A stretch of 64,000 nucleotides of DNA from Topomyia yanbarensis (GCF_030247195.1 NC_080672.1:367962271-368026270); one strand, 5' to 3'; numbered from the stretch's first letter, positions 1-11,685 are shown. The notes: generated by a model from the sequence alone, not told the origin. Numbers and translations: made by a program.

Positions 1-113
1 TAGAACACGCGGCATGAAAGAGCAGACTGTTCGCAACATCTCTGATTTTTTTTTAAAAGTGCTTCATGCATTGTCTCCATTTTTTAGAAACAAAAATATG
101 TGACGCGGAAAGC

Positions 114-149
114 CCGCCAACTTACTCCGGCCCCGGGGTAAGTTGGCGG
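114..149. repeat. GC-rich perfect hairpin
   Basis: CCGCCAACTTAC is followed after a short CG-rich spacer by its reverse complement GTAAGTTGGCGG. The right arm is also the left end of the inverted-repeat element at 135-507, so this may be an element end that was duplicated in inverted orientation. Confidence 0.6.
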
Positions 150-507
150 TATGTGAATATACGCCAAAAACTAAGCAATCAAATTGAGATTCAATTACTT
201 CAAGGGTCCTTTTGGAATGTGCTGAATGTCTTTTCGAGGAAACTGTATATTAACCGACATTTGCTATTATATTTCAGTTTCAATACCCCGGCAATTTGAC
301 TTTGGCACGTACTCCCTATTCAAAAGCAAATTTTCGAAATTCTTCGTGAAATTGGCCGGAATAAATGTCTCCTACATTGGCAATATACATAAGAAAAAGA
401 TTTTCTTATTTTGGAGTGAATTCCAGAAATAAAAATTTTTGATGACTTTTTTGCTTTGTAAATAGTATCGAAAACTTGCCCCGCGTGCAGTACCGCTAAC
501 TTACCCC
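135..507. mobile_element. small inverted-repeat element (MITE), GGGGTAAGTT ends
   Basis: GGGGTAAGTTGGCGGTA at 135 is matched in reverse complement at 491-507 with one mismatch. The inside is AT-rich and shows no credible coding sequence. The ends resemble those of the pogo-like element at 13863, so a related TA-targeting family is possible. The target duplication could not be decided because the left end lies in a hairpin. Confidence 0.5.
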
Positions 508-2146
508 AACCGCATATTTTATTAAAAACTATTTAAAAAATAACTTTTGTTTCTATACGAATACTAAAAGCTCTTTTCACGCGCTATCGAAAAATAGAAG
601 CATTCGGGAAATAGATTAAAAATCACCCTAAATAACGCAATGTATTTAAAATTTAGAAAATTTACTTGGTATGCTCGAAAACACAAAATCACCCACAACT
701 TCCACCAAACAAATCGTTTTGCAACAAAACCACATTGGATAATTGGGTTTCACATAACTTGAGGTACACAAGAAGAGGCAGCGCTATATGTCTAATAGAA
801 ACAGAGAAAAAGGGATTCCGACAACTAGCCCCGGGCTCCTCTATAATGTATCATTTCAATAACGTTCTGTAATTTTTCTATGCAAAAATAACTACAAGCG
901 ACTCGGTTCACAGAGGAGTAACTGCGGTCGAATCCTGGACAAAATTATTTATTGCTGCTATTGCTGTAATTGTGCCTTAATATGAACAACAAAACGACAA
1001 TAACTAGTTTTTGGAGCAATTTGGCATCTATCCACCTATCAGTGCAGAGGTCAATTTTCTATATCCTTTCGAATACTAGTAATCTCGAGGATATCTTTGT
1101 GAATACATTTGTTTTTCTAGTTGCATAAACAAATGATCAATGGAAAAGGAACAGGGGAAGGGACGTCTGTGTACGTATTCATAGAGATACATTTTTTCCA
1201 AATATAGTTTTTGGCCCTACAGCATTTCGGTTGGGGTACACCGAAAAAAAAAGCAAAAATTTCAAAATTTTCAAATCGCTTGGAATTTGTGGATCGGACA
1301 AGTCCGCAAGAGTTCTTATGTTTTTTGGATACCTGAAATTTTGTTCTGTAATACTGCTTCAGCAACTTTGCCGGATCTAGCCTTATAATATAACTTTTTT
1401 ACATGTGACTAACATAGTCGAAATAAAAAAGGAAAAAATAACTTTTTTATCATTCAAGTTTGGAATAAAATGTTTAAAAAACGTATTTTTTAAAGTTGGT
1501 GCAGTGCGCAGTAACACTACTATTTTGAGTTAGTTTTAGGCTGAAGTTATACAAATGGTTGTGTTCAACTACGTTTGTAACAATATTGTCTTATTGTTAT
1601 TGTTACAGTCATCATCACTAGAAAGCGATATTGCTGGCTATATAATGAAATTCAATAAAAAAAACCCTTAAAATATCACCATTTTGCATCAATGAAAAAA
1701 TTCTTTAACAATTTTCGACAAATTCATAATTTTGCCACGTTATATAGTAGACTTCTAGGTATGTAAAAAAATATAACAAAGCAAAATTTTTTTGGTTATT
1801 GGCCAGGAATTTGTTCTATTTACGCCTCTGTTCGGTGACTAAGCTTTTTGTAGAACATCTCTGGACAAAAACACGATTTGAGGTAACACTACCATTCAAA
1901 AACTGCTTAACCGATTTATTTCAAACTTTGCATACACATTCTATGTAAAAAAGATCTAACCCCTACTTTGAGTTTTTGAGACAATTTTTGTTAATTAAGG
2001 GGGATATACCCTTTATATCACTCTATATCACCAGGCATGCCAAATTAAGCTAGGGAGTGGTCCGATTGTGGGTTTTTCACTCTTCTCACACAGCCACCCC
2101 CGCATGACAATTAGTTAGCATGAAGACAACATTGAACTAATGCTGA
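508..2146. other. AT-rich DNA without recognisable gene
   Basis: No open frame here has family-like composition. An 82-codon minus-strand frame at 1117-1365 was examined and no domain was recognised. Long A and T runs and phrases such as the one at 1890-2000 look like worn interspersed repeat. Confidence 0.5.
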
Positions 2147-2149
2147 TTA

Positions 2150-3041
2150 GGGGCCGTACACTAATTACGTAAGGCTTTCTTAGAACTTTTCAACCCTCCT
2201 CCCACATAAGAGTTCATAAGATTTTGGTGAACTCTCTCTTACTTCTACATAAGATCTTATCACGATTTGTGTAATTAAAAAATCATATTGTTAATTTATT
2301 AAATACGATAGCGAGAACTATACTTATAGAACTATCAAAAGAAAATTCAGGATAAAATTTAACTATAATCATCTACAGTAATTTTATTTGCATCCTAATC
2401 TCGCCCAATAGAAATTTCAGAAAAACTTTTGGGAAATACTCAGAAACTCCGATTGGGTCCACATAATTTGCTTCGATACATTCCACTTCCTTTGAATCTA
2501 TTTTCATGTGATGTAGAACTCAAAAGAATTATTAACCTAATTAATAACCTAATTAATAAGTGAATTTATTCTGATTTCCAACTATAAGGATATCAACACT
2601 TCTTAACTTGTAAGGCAGATTGTGACTACAGTTCCCGATCAGAACAATGTACAACCAAGAGTCAAGAAATTGCTCTAATTGCTCCAAAACCATAGATAAT
2701 AAAGCGGCTCCTCACGTTGCCAACAGTCAACAACATTCCATTACTAATTTAACGATCACATTCTGTTGCTGTAAAACACTTCAATTCGAGGTCCGCCTTT
2801 CCTTGACCATGATGTGCAATATGTGCTCATACAGTTTGATATACAAAATGTTCATGGCACTAATAGGAAAGAGCTTCTTTTGTTATGAAAAGAATATGGT
2901 TCTTGATTTTATTTTTCATGCATGTTTTATGATACTACGTAGGAAAGGACGAACCCTCCCTCTCCCTCAGATAAGAATTTGTAAGATATTTTGAAACTCC
3001 CCTTCCCCCAATATGCCCTTACGTAATAAGTGTATGACCCC
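2150..3041. mobile_element. PIF/Harbinger-like non-autonomous element with TTA duplication
   Basis: The left end GGGGCCGTACACTAATTACG and the right end, read in reverse complement as GGGGTCATACACTTATTACG, form inverted repeats. Both ends are directly flanked by TTA (2147-2149 and 3042-3044). A three-base TWA duplication is the mark of PIF/Harbinger elements; the superfamily call rests on that and is tentative. The interior holds no recognisable transposase. A 115-codon plus frame at 2647-2994 has no known domain. Confidence 0.6.
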
Positions 3042-3073
3042 TTAGGCTAATTAAGTTTGATATTTTTTATTTC

Positions 3074-3250
3074 AAGTGTTTCACACGTAGTTCATCGCAT
3101 TCGTGGCTGGCGAGCCGTTGTGTATGAGGGAAAAGTGTACTAAGAATGTAATAGACATTTTCACAATTATATTGAACATGGCTGGAGTCATAGTTTGGAG
3201 AAATGAGAACGGCACAGTTGCACCATTAGGTGGATTAAAATAGGTTTTTT
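3074..3250 (+). repeat. interspersed repeat, copy A
   Basis: The stretch from the CAAGTGTTTC phrase to the GCACCATTAGGTGGATT phrase recurs in the same order and orientation at 41574-41765 with moderate divergence. It has no open frame of note, and its family is not recognised. Confidence 0.55.
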
Positions 3251-4265
3251 TCTGAATGAATCATTCATATCAATTTATTTCTCTTAGGCTTTTTATTCAT
3301 ATCATTCATTAAACTTGTTTTATTCACTGTTATCATTTTATGATTTTTTTAATTTTTCCCAGTTCATACATTTTATTCAGTTTCTTCATTTTAATCATCT
3401 GACTAAATTATTTCAGTCATTCGTTTTGCTCATTTCATTCAGATTTTTAATTTGACGCAATTTAATTTTTTCTATAAATTTTATTACTTTCGTAATACTG
3501 CTTAATTGTTATTTTAATCATTTAATTAATTTTATTCCGCTAATTTTTTTCTTCCTTTTATTTATTTTGTCTGTTCTATTCATTTTGTTTATTTTATTTA
3601 ATTCGTTTACTTTTTATTTTATTCATATCATCAATTTCATTTATTTTTTTCATAACATTCATTATATTAGTTTTATATATTTTTTTTTAAATTTTGAGTA
3701 TAGAGGTTTTAAACTTAAGGTCATTCGCCTCTTCGGGTTAGAAAAATCTCTTATGAAAATTTTCTAACCCTATGTGCGGGGTCGGGACTCGAACCCAGGT
3801 GCGCTGCATACAAGGCAATTGATTTACCAACTACGCTACGCCCACCCCCAGTAATTTTATTCCTTTTAACCATGTTTTATTCACTTTACTTCACTTTACT
3901 CATTTTATTTATTTTACTCGTTTCGTCACTTCATTTATTTGATTCGTTTCATTGGTTTTGTTCATTTCATTTTATTCGTTTCGTACATTTTATTATTTTT
4001 ATACATTATTTTGAAACTTCTTATTAATTCTGCTTCATTTTGTTAACTTGACTCACTTTTATTTATTCTATTAATTTCATAACTTATGTAATATTGTCTA
4101 GTTTGTCGTTAAATAAGCTGAGCTAATTTGATTTATTTATTCTAATAATTTGATTTATATGAATCATTCTGCTCATTTTATTTGCTCGATAACTTTTTCT
4201 ATTTTTCATAGCTTCATTATTTTTGAAATTCGTTGATTTTAGTGATTTTCTTTAATTTATTCAAG
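3245..4265. repeat. degenerate T-rich array (TTTATTCATTT-like)
   Basis: About one kilobase is built of imperfect tandem variants of TTTATTCATTTTGTTCATTT. It is interrupted by the SINE at 3682-3848. The same kind of array occurs at 8270-8850, and similar T-rich tracts are at 58200-58790 and 60780-61230. Open frames in it (for example 3567-3767) are phenylalanine- and isoleucine-rich by-products of composition. Confidence 0.65.
3682..3848 (-). mobile_element. tRNA-derived SINE (Feilai-like)
   Basis: Read on the minus strand, the element begins with a tRNA-like head. A-box-like TAGCGTAGTTGGT is followed by the near-perfect B box GGGTTCGAGTCCC, together the internal RNA polymerase III promoter. 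A non-tRNA body and an A-rich 3' end (T-run at 3680-3690 on the plus strand) follow. It is not a tRNA gene: no anticodon arm or acceptor pairing can be drawn. Feilai is the known tRNA-related SINE family of Aedes; the name is inferred from this structure. Confidence 0.75.
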
Positions 4266-4430
4266 TTTATTCGAGGTTTTATTCGTGCAGGAATCGAAAC
4301 AATGAGCATCCCACCTTTAATTAGGTTTTTACTTCGCATGAGTTCTGCATACTAAAGCATGATCCAACAGAGATGTGTAAGAAATATCTCATCTCACTGC
4401 TAAATGGATTAAATCGGTTTTTCGAAACCG
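4266..4430 (+). repeat. interspersed repeat downstream of T-rich array, copy A
   Basis: The sequence starting CGAGGTTTTATTCGTGCAGG is repeated at 8851-8990, in the same orientation and again directly after a T-rich array. The array plus this tail therefore forms one repeated unit. The unit occurs on both sides of the Transib element. Confidence 0.7.
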
Positions 4431-5393
4431 AAACGGAATTTAAAAAAACATGGTTTTCAAAAAGTGTGCTTTCAAGTTTTTAGAAGCAAAAAAAATGAAA
4501 GTAAAGTGAAGTGACGAGAAGACCTTAAGTCCTTTGGTGTCGTTTTTTTTTCTTTTTCGTGGAAAAATTCAAAAAACCGTTACTTTATATGTTTTGAATT
4601 TCTACTAGTTTGAAAAGTTTCAAAAAAAAAAATCGAATCCAAAAGAAGCAAAAAATAAAATAAATTGTCAGCTCGACAGCGGCGCATCATGTATTTTTTG
4701 TTGTGACGTGTAGATTCGTGTGCGCCGCTTAACGATGGTTGATGGAACTGGCGGTCCGAATAGCCCCGTACGCTCACTTCGCGCAAAAGTGGTGAGCGTC
4801 TTTAAAATATCTGTGTTTTCACCCAAACAAAAATCATTTCATAAAATAGGAGCCTTTAGGCTTTCCAAAATACCGACGGTTCCGACAGCATGTAGTAACA
4901 AGTTACTTTACGCTTGTCCGGACATGCCGTAGACTCAGGTGATTCGCATTTCTAATGCCAAAAGACCCTGACTCCTACGGTAGCAGACAAAAGGTTAAGT
5001 CGCCGGTGAGCTCTAAGCTTGCATATATGATCCTTCCACGCTTTTCTAAACTTTCTCCCTTCAACACCTTGCTCTCCCTTGAGTACTATGGCTCTAAATA
5101 TTGAAAAATATACTTCACCTTCCAGTCCCTTGCTAATTAAATGCCGAAAAAACTGTTGATAACAATATAATCGCCAACATAGCCGAGACACCTAACACTC
5201 CCTTCTACTTACCTCAACGCAAAAAAAAATACTTTGAAATATCTACATGTTTCACTCATAAATCGTTTTCTATCTCTCTCTCTCTCTGTGTGTCGCTCTC
5301 TGTTAAGTGGTATAAAAGCACATGTTACTTTATCTCAGTTTACTGTTTCCAAATACGCGTTAAAATACTTGGCCTGAACATTCTATTTTGTAT
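4431..5393. other. unassigned DNA with short CT/GT microsatellite
   Basis: No gene is recognised. A TCTCTCTC/TGTGTG simple repeat sits at about 5271-5292. Frames of 68-79 codons on either strand show no family features. Confidence 0.5.
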
Positions 5394-5398
5394 CGTCG

Positions 5399-6000
5399 CA
5401 CAGTGGTCAAAATGTGTAAATTCATGCCTTTAATTATTTAGCGGAAAAACTATAAGGTTCTGTGTTTTGGTGACTTCGGAAAAGTTGTTGGAGCTACCAA
5501 GGCGGATTTTCGGAAGTAGACAGCCATGTTCCAAAATACAGTGTAAAGACATTTCTGAAATCTAACTATTTACTGGTAGCAGATAGACAGTTTCAGTCTT
5601 CGGCAAAGTTGTAGAGCAAATCTTTCATAAGAACTGACTCTCTAACTATAGCCGTTCCAATGTTATACGGTGTTTTCATGAGGACCCCCTTCAAAATTGG
5701 TTTTTTCATGATAACTCTTGTCGTATTTATTTCTCCACAAATGTGTTCCGAAATGTTTTAGATATTACGAAAATGCACAACTTTGCTGAATATTTCAAGA
5801 CGATATTATGTTTTTGGAGAGAGTTACAGCTTTTTTTATGATTAATATTATCAAATTTCATAGCCAGTTTTTTCAAAAAGTTGCAAAAATATGCAAATAA
5901 AATATTGTTATTTTGAAACTATCATAAATCCCCTACAAAATCCTAAAGGAATGGTTTGTATCCGATAGTGTCCTAAGATGTTATAATCGAATGAAAGTGC
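5399..6000 (+). repeat. Transib left terminal inverted repeat
   Basis: It pairs with 7453-8055 in reverse complement over about 600 bases, with few differences and one- to two-base indels. Homology stops at the GAATGAAA phrase near 5990. Confidence 0.85.
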
Positions 6001-6099
6001 TAGTAATCGGGGCGATCGTATTATGTGTTATCTTGAATATTTAAAAATAAGATAAACATAAACTGCCAAAAATAAGAAGAAGATAAACTGCCGAAAATA

Positions 6100-6970
6100 A
6101 GATAAACATAACTGCCATCAAATCCCCATTGTACGGTCAGTTCGATCCTTAGGAGTTTATCGTCCGAGAAATACTGTAAGTTTTCGCTGTTCGCTTCTAC
6201 TATGCGGTTTGACGTATGATCAAGAAGCTTCTGTAAGTCAACTTCGACAGAAAACACGGTAAAAGTTATGGATGATTCATCGGGTAACATTTTTGTTTCT
6301 CGGCGATAACTTTAGTGTATGATGGGTATATATTAACATTTCGTACTTTTGCACCTTTCTGAAATTTTTTAATAACTCGCTTTCGTAAGATTGTATTCGA
6401 CAATCAAGGATAATGCTTCAGCTCCAGTGCATCGGATTTATTGTGCCTTCTTCCATGGGCGTTGCATTTTAGAAGCCCAAGTGGGAGTTGTTTGCGTTGC
6501 CTCTTTGACAACCAAAGCTGCTGATAAATCCCCTGACTCTCGAAGTTTCATCTGTGTCGCAAAAGCTAACTCATCGGAGGAATGTTTTGATCGCAAGATT
6601 GATGTTTTGCTGCGCTTCACTTTGTCAGTGCTTTCCAAAAAGGACAGAGTTTTTCTTCCTCGACAAGTTTCAATAGGCTCTGTATTTATTCTACTTAAAA
6701 TGTATCCGGGTAGTCTGAACGAACTGTTGAAGTAATCAGTATTGTATTTAAGAACAATAGATTCACTTCGATGATATCTAAGCCATAACTTATTGAAATA
6801 TTTGCAGACATTCGAAGCAATTCTTTCAGTTTCGCTTGCAACATATGGCATATCATCAGGAACTATGCGATAAGCTTTGAAAATTGCCTGGCAGATTTCA
6901 TGTAATTTTTTACTATGATCGCCTTTGGTTTTTTTCCAAAGCTGAAACAGCTGACGTTTACTGATTTCGA
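6100..6970 (-). pseudogene. Transib (RAG1-like) transposase relic, N-terminal and central part
   Basis: The minus strand shows an exon opening just after an intron acceptor (TTTTTTTGTGTAG, ending at 6971). It reads on in one frame to a stop at 6438 and includes the segment SSDELAFATQMKLRESG. Coding-like sequence then continues after a frame change (IYPSY- and KCYP-like pieces near 6300-6360) into the 6290-6100 frame, which holds LRIELTVQWGFDGS. In RAG1-like transposases the GFDGS-type motif corresponds to the region of the first catalytic aspartate; that assignment is from memory of the family. After GFDGS the frame runs into a short tandem duplication of non-coding sequence (6020-6115). The remaining catalytic residues and the zinc-binding C-terminal region are missing. 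There is no start codon in the exon, so the first exon must have lain upstream and is not visible. Non-functional. Confidence 0.7.
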
Positions 6971-7452
6971 CTACACAAAAAAAGAAAATTTATGTTGAAT
7001 AACAAACAGATACATCAGGGTATTTGAAACATTAAGATGTTATATTGAAATGTCTAATTCACAGAACATTAAATAACAGCGACAAATGTACGAGCATAGA
7101 ATAGAAAGAAAACGTCTAATCAATAACAGATAACGAAATTGCCTAAATAAAATGTGGCGTTGCTTTCACAGATTACAATACACTAAACAAATATTCATGG
7201 TAACCATCAGTTTGCACTTACCCGCAATATTTGAATACAGAATTCAAATTAATTACACCGCACCGCGTGATCAGAAAATGTATGTGATTTTTTCAGCATT
7301 TGAAAACTAATTTGATTTATAACTCAGGTTTCTTTGTTTTAAATTTTTTCTTTAATTACGTAACAGATAAACGCTTCTTCAGAATGTTTGTATATTTGTG
7401 TAACGCCTTCCATGAGCACCAAGGAGTGTCGCCGAAAAAACTCATATACTCA

Positions 7453-8055
7453 CAATTTCATTCGATCATAACATCTTAGGATACTATCGGATACAAACCA
7501 TTCCTTCAGGATTTTGTAGAGGATTTATGATAGTTTCAAAATAACAATATTTCATCTGCATATTTTTGCAACTTTTTGAAAAAACTGGCTATGAAATTTG
7601 ATAATATTAATCATAAAAAAAGCTGTAACTCTCTCCGAAAACATAATATCGTCTTGAAATATTCAACAAAGTTGTGCATTTTCGTAATATCTAAAACATT
7701 TCGGAACACATATTTGTGGAGAAATAGATACGACAAGAGTTATCATGAAAAAACCAATTTTGAAGGGGGTCCTCATGAAAACACCGTATAACATTGGAAC
7801 GGCTATAGTTAGAGAGTCAGTTCTTATGAAAGATTTGCTCTACAACTTTGCCGAAGACTGAAACTGTCTATCTGCTACCAGTAAAAAGTTAGATTTCAGA
7901 AATGTCTTTACACTGTATTTTGGAACATGGCTGTCTACTTCTGAAAATCCGCCTTGGTAGCTCCAACAACTTTTCCGAAGTCACCAAAACACAGAACCTT
8001 ATAGTTTTTCCGCTAAATAATTAAAGGCATGAATTTACACATTTTGACCACTGTG
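7453..8055 (-). repeat. Transib right terminal inverted repeat
   Basis: Reverse complement of 5399-6000. It ends GACCACTGTG and is followed directly by the CGTCG target copy. Confidence 0.85.
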
Positions 8056-8060
8056 CGTCG

Positions 8061-8269
8061 TCTTGTTTACAGAAATCTGTCTCCAAAAAGACGTCTTTGA
8101 ATTCCAAAACAAATTGAACATTCGAGTATCCTAATAACTGATTATGAACCATCACTAAAGTAAAAGCATCAGATAATCTCGAACGACGCGGCAAGAAAAA
8201 AAGAACGAAAACGAAAAGGTGAAAACAAAAAAGATGGAAACATTAGGAAGTGCAAACTCATTTTATCTA
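8061..8269. other. AT-rich flank of the Transib element
   Basis: No feature is recognised. An A-rich stretch (8190-8240) precedes the T-rich array. Confidence 0.4.
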
Positions 8270-8990
8270 TTTCTGTTCTTTTAATTCTTTGGATTCATTT
8301 AGATCGTGCATTTTAAGCATATCTTTCATTTAACTTATTTTGTTCACTGTTTTAATTTTATGCATTTTATTCATTTGTTCAAGCTCATATATTTTGTTCA
8401 CTTTCTTTGTTTTAATAAGCTAACTATTTTTTCCAAACATTAATTTTATTCATTTCAGGTAAATTATTAATTTGAAACAATTTAATTTATTCCATTAATT
8501 AATAAAGCCTGATTCATACCGTTGAATGTTTCATTTTAATTATTTACTGCTTTTATTCTGGTTTTTATCTTCCTCTTTTTATAATTTTAACAATTCTATT
8601 CGTTTTGTTTACTTTTTACATTCTATTCATATCGTAGATTTTACTAATGTTTTACATATTCGTTGTATTTTTTCATTATTATTTTTTGTTTATTTATTTA
8701 ATATATATGAGCCAATTAGATTTATTTATTTTAATAATTTGATTTTTATTTATAATTCCACTCATTTTATTAACCTGCTGAGCTTCACATTTTTTGTTCT
8801 TTTTTAATTTTGTAAGTTTTAATAATTTATTATAGTTTATCCAGTTTACTCGAGGTTTTATTCGTGCAGGAATCGAATCTCTTTTCCTCCCACCTCTAGT
8901 TCGCTGCCTACTTCGCATGAGTTCTGAGAACTAATGAATGATCCATCAGTGATATGTGTAATAAATATCTCATCCCACTGCTAGGTGGAC
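8270..8990 (+). repeat. T-rich array plus tail, copy B
   Basis: The TTTATTCATTT-like array (8270-8850) is followed by the CGAGGTTTTATTCGTGCAGG tail. This is the same order and orientation as 3245-4430 but without the SINE. The shared tail sequence is clearly homologous, whereas the arrays match only in motif. Confidence 0.65.
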
Positions 8991-10249
8991 TAAATTTCTT
9001 TTTCTTAAAAATGTTCCATATTGTTATAAAAAAGAACAAAAAATCCTAGTGCCTTCAGCAAAGTTTTTTGGGATGATATTTTCTAAAACTTCACCGAAGA
9101 CATCGATCCTGAATATGAACATTTTGAAAAACTAGATTTCAGATATCACAACAAGGTGGATTAATCATTGATATGTCAACGCCAAGAGCAAAGCTTATCT
9201 TGTACTGAAACCTTCTCAGAGACATCCAATTGCTAAAAATTAAAACTCGCGAGATAATTAAATTGTCAGCTTTTCACTGTTCTGGACCAGTGTGGTGCCG
9301 GTGCGTCGCCGGCCATACCAGTAGAGTAAAGCCGCCATCGACGCACGTCAAAAATATCGTTTCAGTAACTGTCTCAAATCAACAGAATTCTAGATTATGT
9401 GATAATCCTGGCTACGCGCCTGATTTGCAGTAGTCCCGAACACGAGGAACACCATACAGGTGAACATTCTGATTAACCTGACGTAATTTGTCTCAGGATG
9501 TCTCTCCTCCATTTCTCCCTAGATTAGCACCTCTTGGTATCATTTCTCTAGATCATTCCCACAAATGTACTTCTCATTCTTAATTACCTTGGTAGTTGGC
9601 AAATTGGGTAGATTACACTACAATATAAAAACTGGATTCTCTCAGATATGTATTAAGTATGTCCGGTGTACCTTCTGCATGTTTACCTTGATGTTTAAAT
9701 ATTTATCTTGTTAATATGGTTTAATCGAAGGACCCCCACATATCGATTTCTGAACAACCATTTGAAATTTGCTTACCCTATAACTATAATTAACTTTCGA
9801 AGCTGTTACGATATTACTCCATCACTTTGCCATATTTAGTGACACCGGAGGCAACCGAGAAGTAGCGCATTAGTAGATACTCGCACATGCACAAACACAC
9901 ACAACACAAAAACACACCCGCTGTGATGCGTCGAACATTTGGCAGCAAATCGATGGTTATAGCAGATTTAATCTATTTTGGCGTCATTTGCAGCATCCCA
10001 GAATGAAACGCTTCTACATAGTTGCAGGCAAAAAGAATACACACACCCACACAAACAAGCGACCACCTCGATGGGCAGTTACTGCACTAGTTTCATCATC
10101 ATCGAATCACCTTTATCACTTAATCCTTTTACGACGGAAGCAGAATCGTTGTCACTAATGAAATTCTGCACGCACTCTTGTTTGCTTCGTTTGCTTGTTA
10201 GTCTTCTTCACCGGCACCGCACTACAACCCCCAGCTAACCGGAAGTAGG
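8991..10249. other. no recognised gene; CA-rich stretch
   Basis: An ACACAC-rich simple sequence lies near 9892-9930. From about 9840 the base composition becomes less AT-rich toward the island at 10250. Nothing codes convincingly. Confidence 0.4.
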
Positions 10250-11110
10250 TGTGTGCTTCGTGTGAAAACTACCTTACAGGCGGTTAGCCGCTTGAAACTC
10301 TCCGCGTGTTGACCACCCCCACACCACGGTTACTGCGTCGTGGAGCACGTGCGCCGGCAGGGTTGCGTATTTCACGCGCGACACCTACACCTTCGGTTCA
10401 GTCCTATTACGGTTGTCAACCGACGATGATCGCTGCGATTAGCAGCCTGCTGGAATCGTTAGGAGGGCTAGGGTTACACTAACACATACACTGCTAATGC
10501 CCGCGCGATTCGTTTTGTTTTTCTTCCACCGTGGACAGGTGTGTTTTACTGATCGCTTCACTTCCCGTGACGAGGACTCGCGTTCGCGTTGTCTGTGACT
10601 AATCCCTTTATGCTGTGGGGCCACCAGCTCTAGTTTAGGTCTCGGATGTGTCTGTTTGGCTGCGATTTTTCGACGAGCTTGGAGTGGCTGACGACGACGA
10701 CGACGGGCAGCATGTTGGGTGCTCTCTCTCTCTGTTTCTCTATTTCTTTCTCGCTTTTGCTTTGGTATCCGGTTGCCAACCGACTGATTGCTCTCGGGTG
10801 CGCTCTTGCTTGCACTTGTTCCGCGCGGCGGCAAGTGGACGCAAAAATTGCGGCTCGGATTATGATCTGCTCTCGCGTCACGAATGTTGATGTTGTGTGG
10901 GGCGGTTTGTTTGGAAGCGGGATGCGGTAGCACACATATGTTTGTTCTTTTTTTCGGGAAGCTGCCAACAGCAGTAGCACTAGCAGCAGTTGACGCGGGC
11001 TGCTGCATAGATCATTTAGTTTCTGTTGGTATAAGGGGACACATATGCAATATGCATACAGCGGTTCGTTCGTCATCAACGATTTTCGGATTTTGCGGCA
11101 GCTGGGTCGT
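10250..11110 (-). promoter_or_regulatory. GC-richer island, candidate minus-strand promoter and 5' untranslated exon
   Basis: Composition shifts sharply from the AT-rich surroundings. On the minus strand an arthropod initiator-like ATCAGTCGG lies at about 10781-10788. Downstream is purine-rich, CA-rich sequence with GAGAGAGAG runs typical of insect 5' untranslated regions. A possible splice donor (TGTAAG followed by GTAGTT) occurs near 10270. A 189-codon frame (10439-11008) crosses it but is low-complexity with no domain, so I read it as incidental. It could serve a gene to the left or a short isoform of the minus-strand Lmpt; the sequence cannot decide. Confidence 0.35.
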
Positions 11111-11685
11111 AGTTTTTGATGATGGCATATAGTTTATAGGATTTAGATTATGCGGTTCAGTGCAATGTGTGCTTATTTTAGACATATTTGTGTCATAGTA
11201 GGTAAAATAAATTCTTGAGTCAGTTTACTCTAGTTTCGTGTTGAAAGTCTGCAATTTGTCACTGAGAGTATATGTAGACTAGAATTCCATTCAGAAGAGG
11301 ATTTTCGAGAGTGAGTAATTTAGCGGAATGCAAAAGATGCACGGGAAACTGTTCCTATACCAAAGATCTAATAGGGCAGAATCATTATCATAGAAGCGAT
11401 AATTCCACTGCTGCATTTCAAACATTAGTCAACAGACTACGTTCAATTTTTTATGGTTTGCTCGGTACAGGTACGAACATCTATGCTGTATTTAGCTGAG
11501 GGGTGACCTAGGGGGGAAGTGGAGAAAGATAGAACGTGGCATAACATCTATTTATTTATTTGTTTGTTATTCATTTATTAAAATTTAAACCTTGAGGGCA
11601 TTCGACTTTTTTAAAAAATATGCACTTCAAAAGTACAGTTCAATTTACAATGCAATATTGAAAAACACAAATAAATAATCGAATA
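11111..11685. other. no recognised feature
   Basis: AT-rich sequence with short TATTTATTTATTTG runs near 11550-11580. No gene or repeat structure is seen. Confidence 0.4.

Larger units (their letters stand above)
5399..8055. mobile_element. non-autonomous Transib element with ~600-bp inverted repeats
   Basis: The two ends are inverted repeats beginning CACAGTGGTCAAAATGTG, and the element is bounded on both sides by the five bases CGTCG (5394-5398 and 8056-8060). A terminal CACWRTG heptamer plus a GC-rich 5-bp duplication is the signature of Transib, the DNA transposons related to RAG1; the heptamer here equals the consensus V(D)J recombination signal heptamer. Each arm is about 600 bp (5399-6000 and 7453-8055), unusually long, with only scattered mismatches. 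The unique core of about 1.45 kb carries a minus-strand transposase relic resembling RAG1-like transposases. The transposase is broken and lacks its C-terminal half, so this copy could only move with help from another source. Confidence 0.85.

Noticed and set aside
3760..3848. Functional tRNA gene
   Set aside because: A and B boxes are present, but the acceptor, D and anticodon arms cannot be paired and a non-tRNA body follows; it is a SINE head. The same reasoning applies to 60105-60176.
6391..6735. 114-codon plus-strand frame inside the Transib core
   Set aside because: Antisense to the transposase relic; no domain in this direction.
10439..11008. 189-codon minus-strand open frame as a protein gene
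   Set aside because: Low-complexity, Arg/Gln/Ser-rich, with overlapping frames on both strands in the same GC-richer patch and no domain; better explained as leader or promoter DNA.
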